A stretch of DNA of 64,000 bases, taken from NCBI GenBank assembly GCA_947652115.1, contig OX393563.1, forward strand, positions 6,984,229 to 7,048,228, in the 5' to 3' direction. Source of the stretch: Blastomussa wellsi. Lineage: Eukaryota > Cnidaria > Anthozoa > Scleractinia > Plerogyridae. The position numbers were made by a program, and so were the translations under genes. Under the pieces are notes generated by a model, which saw only the letters and a program-made list of their open reading frames with translations, did no database searches and was not told where the DNA came from. This document shows, one piece after another, positions 1 to 10,026 of the stretch; the stretch's first letter is position 1; the number at the start of each line of letters is the position of its first letter.

Positions 1-778
1 TTACTGTTGGTATGGCAACTGATCCGATGAACATGGCTGTGCCTCCTTAAGTCCACTTTTCGATAGAACGCTCTACTACACGTCTGACAGGCAAACGGTT
101 TAAATCCCAGGTGCTTGCGGCTGTGAGTGATGAGATTGGACGACTGGCTGAAGCACTTGCCACACTGCCGGCACTTATGAGGCTTCTCTCCTGTGTGCAC
201 GAGCATGTGTTTCTTCATGTCCGACTTCTGATGAAATCTCTTGCCGCAGTAATCGCACGAGAACGGCCGTATGTCAGCGTGGATCAGCATGTGTGTGGAC
301 AGGGTCGATGAGCGCTTGAAATGTTTGCCGCAGGTCTTGCACTCGAATATTTTCACAGTGGAATGCGTTTTCCTGTGTTGCGCGAGGCTGACGTAATGAC
401 TGAAAGTCTTCCCGCATGTAGCGCAACCGTATGGTCGGCTTCCTGCGTGCGAGCGCCTCACGTGCACCTCCAAACCGTGCGGAGTGCAAAATATTTTCTG
501 ACATGTGTTGCACGTGTACGCCTGGTGACAGTTGGTTTGCGCAAGCTGCAACTCGTTTTCATGCTGCGTGTCACGCTGCGGTTTTACGTCCTCCTCAAAA
601 TGCACGTCCCTGCAATCGAATGTCATTTTCATTTCTTTTTTTGGCGGGTTTCGTTCGGGAAGATTAATGCTTTTCGATCTAGGTGCGTTTAAGATCGCTG
701 AAGGATTATGGTCTACCATCAGATGTTTCTTTGACTCCTCAATTATGAATGGGAAGTGTCTATCTTGAAGTTTTAATT
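1..778 (-). CDS. GFI1: GFI1/senseless-type C2H2 zinc-finger repressor, 3' coding exon (partial)
   Basis: Nuclear DNA-binding transcriptional repressor of the Gfi/senseless family. The frame is open from an acceptor AG at 779-780 (complement), preceded by a T-rich tract, to the window edge, where no stop is reached. It encodes six C2H2 fingers between about 512 and 40. Finger cores include [56 protein letters not shown] and a last finger with RKVDLRRH, joined by linkers such as TGEKPHKC. The order and text of fingers 3-6 match the Gfi1 block known from vertebrates and flies. The exon begins with the last two bases of a codon, so at least one upstream coding exon exists. A SNAG repression motif, usual at the Gfi N-terminus, was not found. 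Upstream exons were sought in 779-9900 without success. The family call is secure; the true start and end are unknown. Confidence 0.9.
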
Positions 779-1354
779 CTGCGAAAACAAAATATAAATA
801 AATGTAAATATATGCACACAGAAAAAAAGAACTTTCCCGGCAATTTATTGATTTGCTACTTTCTTCTAGGAAACCCAGCAAAACAAGCTTAGATGTAAAA
901 GATTTTTCTCTTCAATCTCCGCAATCTTTACTGATCTTACAAGAGAATTATTCCGTGTGCTTTCGAAGCGCTGTCGGGCTACAAGAAAACAAAAACGGTC
1001 CTGAGAACGAACAGAGAGAAATTAGGTAGCTCGTTAAGAGATTCTGGAACAGTAAAAAAATTGAGCCTAGCTAGAATCAACTGAGTTAAATGGCCATTGT
1101 CACGATAATGCGCATGCGGAGCCTTAATTCGCACAGAAAGTGTTTTAACCAATATAAATTTGGCAAGGTTGCGCACTGCACGCTGCTACGAACCACCGTG
1201 GTCTTCTGCAATTGTTTTGGAGTCACACATGCGCAGAAGAGTGACAAAGGCTCTTTTAGCGGCGCGCATAAACAGAACTGAAAAATTATGTCAAGTCCCA
1301 TTCCTATAGCTAAACGATGCTTTATAGAAAAAGCTAAGGAATTTTATAACATCG

Positions 1355-1902
1355 TTTGATTTTTGCTTTAAGATTGCACTAAATTAATTTAGAAAAGCAC
1401 ATAAAAATGGACATGGCAATTTGAAAATCCACTAAACATAACAGTTGAAAGCTATTTACTGGTTTACATATTTGCCGTGAGCGAGCCCGATATAGGGAAC
1501 TATTTATTTGTCTAAAGGCAGTGGCAAACGAGGACACATTGGTGCTCATGACGATTTGCTGCGCGCGCAAACGTGGAAACATTTGTTGCGGACACAAAAT
1601 GTTTCTGAATTTATAATTTGATTTTTTCTTTAAGATTGCACTACATTAATTTAGAAAAGCACATAAAAATGGACATAGCAATTTGAAAATCCACCTAACA
1701 TAACAGTTGAATGAATGATATAAAAAGAGAGACAATTCTCTAGCTATTTACTGGTTTACATATTTGCCGTGAGCGAGCCCGATATAGGGAACCATTTATT
1801 TGTCTAAAGGCGGTGGCAAACGAGGACACATTGGTGCTCATGACGATTTGCTGCGCGCGCAAACGTGGAAACATTTGTTGCGGACACAAAATGTTTCTGA
1901 AT
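1355..1902. repeat. Direct tandem duplication of a ~260-290 bp unit
   Basis: Two adjacent copies, about 1355-1611 and 1617-1902, share the same text from an AAGATTGCACT tract through a GATATAGGGAAC motif to AATGTTTCTGAAT. The second copy has an extra insertion of about 30 bases rich in GA. Both copies contain the left arm of the palindromic element annotated at 1806-2022. Short ORFs here are repeat-derived. Confidence 0.8.
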
Positions 1903-2022
1903 AAAATCAGAAACATTTCTTGTCTCGGATACAAAATTTGTGTCCGCAACAATGTTGCGCGCGCTGGCAAACAGGGAAACATTTGTGTAGGCAACAATGT
2001 GTCCTCGTTTGCCACCGCCTTA
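1806..2022. mobile_element. MITE-like palindromic element with ~27-bp inverted ends
   Basis: The left end AAGGCGGTGGCAAACGAGG is repeated inverted at the right end (CCTCGTTTGCCACCGCCTT, about 2003-2021). The interior holds imperfect inverted copies of a GCGGACACAAAATGTTTCTGA-like segment. There is no coding capacity. The size and structure fit a non-autonomous DNA transposon. A half copy lies in the tandem unit just upstream. Confidence 0.75.
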
Positions 2023-5000
2023 AGGATTTGTCAGTGCGCAGCTCCTCAGCAATATTGTTATATAGAGAAGCGCCACTGTAACTGAAGCTACTGCTTCAGG
2101 CAGTCAGTTCTCGCAGTGGTTTCGGTACAGACAAAGCGCCAGGGTACAGCAACGAAGTACTCTAGGCTAGTTCTGGCTATAATACGCCTAAGAACAAAAG
2201 TACATTGCAGCATGAATATCAAAATTTATTTCTTATCGCATGAAATAATCAGGAAACATTCAATCAAAGTTCTAAATTTTAAATTGTTCTGTTCATTTTT
2301 CCGTGGGCTAAGGGCTGGACTTCCGATTGCAAAGTTGAATAAAAATTACTTCTTTAACCAAGACAAATATTCGCCAAGGAAAGAAAAACAGCTCTATTTG
2401 TTATGTGCTGAAAGAAGGAAATCTGAATTTATTTGAAAGTGAAACGGCTCGAAACAGTTTTTCCAAATACCTTTCAAAATTGAGTGATTGTTCAAAACAA
2501 ACTCCGGAAAACTGAGTCTGACAATAGGCAAGCTACGTTTCAAACTTGATTTGAACTTCACTTGCGTGTCACAGTGTTGGTGCTTTCTTTATCTAACGAT
2601 GCCCCATGTGACAGTGTTTAGAGACAGGGAAAACATCCCAGGCAGCTCTGCCACATCTTTGAAATATTCTTTCCGACTCAGCTCGATTCAACTTGTAACG
2701 CGTGATTAACATGCAACATTTACTTGCAGAGCAGCTTGTTGTGCACGTACAGTATTTGACTCAAAGAAAGTTGCTGGAATAATCGGGACTATACGTACGG
2801 GTACACACTACCTGACTCTTTTAGTCGACAACATTTTCAGAAAAGCGTTGTATGATTTAAAACAAATTTCTCCCCTAAACTAATGATACAAATGATATAA
2901 ACTGCAGAGAAAAATTTGTTTCTGATTAGAGTTCTCGGCCAGCTTTCAGTCATGCACAAAAAGGGTCCAAATCACCATCTTTTTCTTCGACGTATCACTG
3001 GGGTGACTTCCTTTGCAAGTCCGATAAGAACTGGCAATCTTCACAAAACAGGAACTGATTTCTTTTGCCAGCAGCGATTTAAGTAAGTCACTTGTCTAAC
3101 ACTGATAAACGTAGTAAACTATGGGTAGAGACAACGCCTTTAAAATACGGTTGATTCTTAACTCGTCTGAAATTGAAATTTATTAATGTAACAAGCACGT
3201 CTCGAGACCTCGTGCGTAATGTCGCGAAAGCGATAAAGAGTATTTGCGATTGAATAATTCTCGGTGACTGACTGAATAGAGCAGGTGAAATGAAACGCAT
3301 GCTTCCTCTGTAATCACTGGCTATTTACTCCGTGAACTTAACTCATTATGTAGATTAACTTCATTGAAAAGTAAATTGAACGAAATCCAATCTTTAAATC
3401 TGCAAGAAAATAACTTCGCGTTCTCCCCCAAGAGGTGCAAGGAAAAAATTGTTTACCTGTACGGGAGATTAAATTCTATATAAGCCAGTTTCACATCATG
3501 TTAGTGGGTAAATATAGCCCTTATATTGCCCTCCTACAGATTAAAATCTTCAATAGTACCGGAACGCTTCCTACAGCGCGAGAGCAAATACTAAATCAGA
3601 ATGTCTTTTATGAAGCCAACCATTGTCCTAAAATAAGAGACACTTTTCACCTTTCTTCCATGTTTTGTTTGCTTAAGCGCGGATGAATGAGGAAAAATCT
3701 CATATCCGGACTCGATACAAATGAGCTTTTTGAGTGAACGTTCAAAACTGTGATTTTGTAGGAAATCAAATTTCCAGAGGAAATCAAATTTCTTCAGTTC
3801 TCTCAGCCGGGTGTAAACCAAACAAAAGACAAAGGCAAAAGAAATACCAAAACTTTATAAAGCAAAGCAATGAATTATTAAATGCACTGAAAAGAAAAAA
3901 AGGAAATCATATACTTTTCCTGATCGGTGTTTTCTTCTTGTGTCGCATTTCTTGTCCGAAAATTGTCGTTTTTCGCCTGGGTGCATAACTCGTAAATTGC
4001 CAGTCTAAAACAGAACTCGTGAGAATTACACACCGCGAGCATAAATTCAGGCTTTATTTCAGAGTTAAACTGTTTGAAGAAACAATTGATGGATGATACA
4101 AGCTACTATACAATTCGAAACGTAGCAACTAAAATCAAGAAATTATCAGTTTTTTTCGTTTCATTTTCCTTCTCCAGCACATTAAATAACTATCCTATCA
4201 GAGCATTAAATATGCTCTTCAATATAACGAATTAACACTGCTCTTATAGCCCGCCCCGAAACTAGAAAAAATACTGCATTGCGCTAAATTTTAAAGAAGG
4301 CTTGCCAATTCAATGACAGCGAAAAGATTTTTTCAGTGCTTAACAAAATCAATGCCAAAAATGATTAACTAACGTACGTGCGAAAGATAACAAAATCCAT
4401 TTTCTAACCTTGAGGCGTGCTTTCAGTGACATCCGTGAATCCTTTACGGACTCGAACCAGGAATGATTTTGGCATCATGAGATAAGAACAGAAAACCTTA
4501 GGGCACGACCGTTGCTCGGTTGTTTCAGTTCTGTTTTTCTTCTTTTTCGTAATCGGCCAAACTGCGGGGACTTTTTTCGATGTGTTGACCTTGTGAGCCC
4601 TTGACGAAGTTTGAAGGCTGTTTCAACCTGGCTATCAAATTTATTTCAATCAGTCGGGGAGAACAAATGTTACAGTAATTACACTTATCAGCTGAAAGCC
4701 TCCTGGTTTTTCTGTACACAGGCTTGAGTTCACGGGCGCGTTTCTATTGGCTATTCGTTCACAGATTGTCCCATGCTAATGAACTCCTCGCTACTGATTT
4801 GTGAATTATTTGGTAAAGAGAGGAAATTGAACACGAACTTGATTATAAAGATTAGCAACAAAGTAAGCTCAATTGTGATTAAAATTTTCGTAGAGCAAAC
4901 TTTTTTAAACAAACGTCGTTTTGCAACCAAGCGATTCCGTGCGTATTAAGTTCGCGTGCTCAAGACTTCGTCGGTCAGCACTGTGCACAATAAGTCGAAT

Positions 5001-7789
5001 TTCCATGAAAAAACAAAATGCATTAATACAGATATTCTTTTGACTTCAGAGTGTAATTTAAAAATTGAATTAAGGGAATGATTTTAATGAAACTTGTTAA
5101 ATGGGTCTGAAGTGACTCGCCCTTGCAGCTGAACTAAATATAATTATATTTCAATGTGAATCATGTTTTCTTTAATCCCTTGGGTTTTGTTTCATGCCTT
5201 GTGATATATTTGAAAGGCAGATATGAGTTGCTGAGAAGAAAGAATGATCAAATCTTAGTATACCTCAGCATTTTCAACTGTAATTCAGTTATTCATCGCG
5301 TACTTAAATTCATAAATTGCAGTTATAGAAACTAAAAGAAAAAAAATACAAAAATGGGAGATTTAGATTTCTCAACTAAAATTTGCCGCACAAAGTGAAT
5401 AAAAAATGCGGAACGCACATTTAATTTATCTTCCAGCTCACATACAAAAAAATCTAATTGTTTCATTAAAGCCATTAGTTTTATCAGCACTCTGAGAGCG
5501 TGTCATTTCAAATCAGATAAAAATTGAGACGTTCTGCAAAGCGAGATAAATTTAATTCATATAATTTCGATTTCGCTCGATTATAAATGAAGGCGCCGCG
5601 AGGGGAAGTCAATTAAAATGTTAGAATAATCAAATCTGCTAGCACTGCTTTGTTAAAATAATACGTGTGATAATCGCGGAGGATGTTTTTATGAGGCGGT
5701 ACGTCACTCATTCAGCCGGGTATTGATACACGTAATGAATCTGTGAGCAGAATATCAGTGATATGTGCAAACACCAGTCTCCTTTTGTTGAGATTCGCCT
5801 ATCCACATTAAATGAATACCACGTGAATAAGTGATTAAGTGATTTATTTTTGCTGCTAAACTCTTGTTGAGTTATGTTTAAAAAATTATTCGACGGTTTT
5901 GAATGTGGTATTCAAAGAAAAATTCTCTGCAATTTCAATTTACTGTCGATTAACTCTGCATGACTTGAAATCGCACGCAAGGCGGGAGTAAACAAGCCGT
6001 ATGAAATGCCTTCTTCTTGGCGTGAAGTTTATTAAAAAATACATTACTATTATTTACGATTTTACCAGCATTGGTAGATAAATACTGAGGATAAATGCTA
6101 GTAAAGCCAGTCTTTGATTAATTATTGGTATCAACCCTTTTTACAGTGAATGCATGCACCGCTCGTTTTGTTTAATGTTTGATAATAAAAAGTAATTTTA
6201 TGTAATTTACTTCGCAGCGCGGACTGCATTGATAGTAAAAAAGGATGTATTTTAAAAATATTATTTTTGGTAGCTTGAAATCCTTAGCCCTTATTTCTAA
6301 AAGGATGAAAAAACGAATTTCTCCTTACAACATTAGTCCATTGTCTACATAGACAGGTGAGGAGAAAACCCAAAAATCATCATGAGCTCGTACGGTCTGT
6401 GTACTTCTAGGTCGAGACTCCAAAAGATAAAATGCAGCGGAGAATCCTGTTGCGATGAAAGAATATTTACCATCAAGCGAAATTTATAAACAAAATTGAC
6501 TCAATATTTAATATAATCATCCATTAAGTCAATATCGAAATGAATTTTTACTACAGAAAGGTCTTTTGGATTCGGAGGAGAAACGGTAGAACGGAAAGAC
6601 GTCCGGGTGTTTTCAACTTATTACCTTCCAGATCTTTAGCACTTTTTCTTGTTAATAAAGAACATTTATGGATAAATAATCTAGTATTCATTGCAGTCAA
6701 AAACGTATTTAGGCGTTGTGTAAATAATTCATGAAGCGCATTTCCTCGATTGAGCTCGCGGGGCGCGTTTTCAAGGCTTTGGTTTTCTGTTGTTGATCGA
6801 CATGATTAATTTAACCAGAGTTTCTGAGAGTTTAATGTTTTTTTTTGGCAAAAAGTGCGGAGTAATCCTGGCCGCCGACTGTTACTCCCTACATTTATGA
6901 CTGCTTTAAATTTTAATTTGTAAGGATAGAGCTTTATGCGTTATATCATCAAAGTTTTAGATTCCATTATTTTTAGCTAGTGGAGTGAAGAAGGCGCGAG
7001 GCCAGGAGCCCCGCACGAGGAAGAGCTAACGGCGCTTAATCGACGAAACTGAGATATCACGTCCAAAGCTTCAGTTCGGTATGTAGACCTGTAAAGGTGC
7101 CTTCTTTCTTTAATGATATTTCGATTCATCATCCATTGATCGTTATCCATTCGTTTAACCAGTAGAAACATTTCAGTGCTGGAATTGTAGTCGCGGGTGT
7201 CAACAAAGCTTTTTCCCTGCCGATGTGAAAGCCGGAACGAGGACCCTAAAAATGACCATTTGTGCATTGGTTATTCGTGCTATCCATCCTCAAGCGTTGG
7301 GTAGCATCCCTTGCGAGGGATAGCTACCCTTCGAAAGAGAACAGACAAAAAAGGCTCAGGGAACAAGTACAATTAAGGAACAACTCGACTTTTCACGCAG
7401 TCGCCACTTGTGCTATAGCACGAATCTTAGAAACGTCCAACCTACGCTCATAAACTAACCAACACCCACATCTTCGATCTTTTATCCCCTGCTGTTCTAT
7501 TATTTTACTATATTATTACTGCAGGCTTAGCTTAAATCGAGACTAAAACCGCAGTGGTTTAAGTCAGTGGGTTATACACTAGCGGTAAACTTAGATCGGC
7601 GCGCATATACCTCAGTGTGGTCACAATTTTGTCACCGTTTGCTTGAAAACCAAACTCGACTTAGCGATAGGATTAGTTGTCAACGCTAGATGCCAATATT
7701 TTTATTCTCCACTGTACTGCTACTAACTAGATTATTCACAGCTTTAAATTTTCTCGCAAATTTCTTCTGGTGTTCTTTTGCGTTGAAAA

Positions 7790-8175
7790 GAAGAGCGCCG
7801 GCTGTGAACAGTCTAGCTATTAACTAATCACAGAACTCTCTCCTCATCTTTTCCTTTAGTAGGACCAAATGGAAAAACCACAAAAAGCTGGCACTTGACG
7901 TCACACGAGTTCAACCAAAGAAAAATAAATAGTAAATAGCAAATGATAAATATAGTTCTCACCAGTTCCTCGGATCTAGTTTGTAAGTGATGGTTTTTGT
8001 GGAGAACGCGAACATGAGAAAAACCCTCGATTGGAGAAAGGGTGAGAACTAACAGCAAACACTGGTGAGCCCATATATTATATCACATGCCGGGTCCGGA
8101 AATCGAACCCGAGTCGACACATGTATTGTGCGAGGCGAGAACTCTCAGCACAGAGCCACCCTTTCTCCCCAAAAC
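7790..8175 (-). repeat. tRNA-derived SINE-like repeat
   Basis: On the minus strand, 8175 to about 8090 contains a GTGGCTCTGTGCTGAGAG segment (A-box-like) followed by GGGTTCGATTTCC (B-box-like, close to GGTTCRANNCC), spaced as in a tRNA gene. The flanking sequence continues as non-tRNA text down to about 7790. No acceptor stem closes cleanly, so this is a tRNA-derived retroposon rather than a working tRNA gene. The ends are approximate. Confidence 0.4.
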
Positions 8176-9029
8176 TTTAACTAAACTCGTTACTGGCTGT
8201 GTTTGTCTTGCTCTGAAAGCCAACGCCTCTCCTTAAGTCTTGTGTAATACCTAAACAACTTCCATCCACCACAGAGGCTTCTTCTATGTTGCCATGACCG
8301 CCTGCAGTTCGGAAAATGGAGACGAGAAAGAAAACGCGAGGCGAACCCTCGCAGTTCGCTCCTCTTCACCTTCCCTCCCCCAGGGAGACGCTGCAAGGAG
8401 GTGCTGTGGAGGGGCAAGCCTAAACAACCACTATTCCTGGGGTTTTCCGTGACGAAGAATTAAGGGAGGTAACTTCGTGTCTTAATTATTCAAAAATCTT
8501 GAATATTAGTTGCTAATCAAACTAGCCGAACACTGAATACTTCATAATCAATGTTAAAGAAAAAAAATCCAAAACTTGACGCTCTGTAGCACTGCTCCTT
8601 TGGACACCTTGCGCAGATATTACTCGAAACATTTTTATCAGGTTTTAAGTCTAGGTTTTTCCATTTTATGCGTAAATAATTTAGAAATGCAATAAAGTTG
8701 TATTTAAAAAAAAATTAATTGCCGATGACCCTAAGATCAAAGCACATTTTATGGCAAACATAAATTCTTTAACAATGTCAGGGCTCCTGGTGACTGATGT
8801 TTATAAACGGGATAATGCAGTTTATAATGAAAAACGTGTTCAGAAAAAAGTACTGTGTATCAGACGATAAAATTCACGCATAATATTTCAAATATCTTAA
8901 AAACATTTTGCTTTTGTTTACTGCGGTTTCTTTATGCGGAAAGGAATAGAAGATCTCTTTATATTTTGTGTCATCTAACTTTTTTTCCAGATAAGTCATT
9001 TCGTATATTGAAATAACAGTCGGTTTTGT

Positions 9030-9310
9030 TACGGGGTGTGAACTCTACGAAGACCTTGGCCTGATTCGGGAGAAAAACAAAAGAAATTCATCCAAGAATC
9101 TGAAGATCTTTTACTGAGAATCGGTAGACTGGGGAAATGTTCGGGTAAATATGAAATAACAGTTAAAATTTCGGCAAGTTCTCGATTTTTTTGAGAATGA
9201 CTCCAAAAAAATTCGAGTCGATATTCTCAATTTTCGGCACGACATTCATTTACTCATAGTAATGTGCAAACAGCGTTTGTTAGTCGGAGTTGTCGCCCCC
9301 TTTGTTTTGT
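9030..9310 (+). repeat. Dispersed repeat, copy 1 (second copy at 42215-42490)
   Basis: Shares an ordered series of motifs with 42215-42490: TTCGGGAGAAAAACAAAA, GAGAATGACTCCAAAAAAATTC versus GAGAATGTCTCCATAAAATTC, CGATATTC, CATTTACTCATAGTAATG versus TTTACACATAGCAGTGAC, and GAGTTGTC. The copies are diverged. The family is unknown. Confidence 0.5.
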
Positions 9311-9912
9311 TCAGTTTTTTTAGCCAGCTATTGTGGTCTATGCTCTTGAAGAGGATTCAGGCGAAAAATGATTATTCTGTTATTATGCCTTATAGTTTTT
9401 TCCAGATGAATCTTTTCATAAGTTTAGATAACGGTCTTGTTTGGTTTTTCGTTATTGTGGAGTATAGAAATACAGAGCACTCACGCAAAACGAAAACCGT
9501 CATATTCCAGACTTTGAAAAAGCTGTATTCTCAAAAGCAAACTATTCTTTTCAGTTCCTGTCAACTGTGCATTGAAACGAGAAAGTAGATTTTAAAATAA
9601 ATTCGATGGAGGATTTGTACCAAGTTATATTATAACATCTCTTGCCGGATACATGTTCTCCTTCCAGACGGATATTTTACAGATGTGTTAAACTCGACGG
9701 CCGGCAGTTTCTGAGTCGAGTCGTTATCTTAACGAGTTCTTTTTAGACTAAAAGAAGCCGGCCAAAATATCCGATTGATTTTAATTCGAATAATTATGCG
9801 ATTTAATGACGACGTTTGGTTCCAACGGTCTCAAATCTACTTGAAAACCGCACTTAAATAGCACTTGAGATCGCCTCAGTTATCGGGCCATTTAAGTGCA
9901 CCCAAGTGCCAC

Positions 9913-9920
9913 AATATAAG
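9913..9920 (+). promoter_or_regulatory. TATA-like box of the neuropeptide gene
   Basis: An AATATAAG motif lies about 110 bases upstream of the ATG at 10027. It leaves room for a start site near 9945 and a leader of about 80 bases. No other promoter element was identified. Confidence 0.4.
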
Positions 9921-10026
9921 GCGGGAACAGACGCCACGACTGTCAAACGCTGTATTGGCATTCTCAAGAACGCACGACGTACTGGGATAAAAGGAAGGAA
10001 AGCAGATATACAATACAGCTTCCAAG

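Larger units (their letters stand above)
2023..9900. other. Long intergenic stretch without recognised genes
   Basis: AT-rich sequence of nearly 8 kb between the GFI1-like exon and the neuropeptide gene. All reading frames are short and resemble nothing I know. It contains the tRNA-like repeat at about 7790-8175 and a dispersed repeat at 9030-9310. It may carry distant GFI1 exons or enhancers, but no splice-bounded exon with a convincing product was seen. Confidence 0.5.

Noticed and set aside
6977..7267. 96-aa minus-strand ORF as a possible upstream GFI1 exon
   Set aside because: No SNAG-like motif and no donor in the phase required by the exon at 778.
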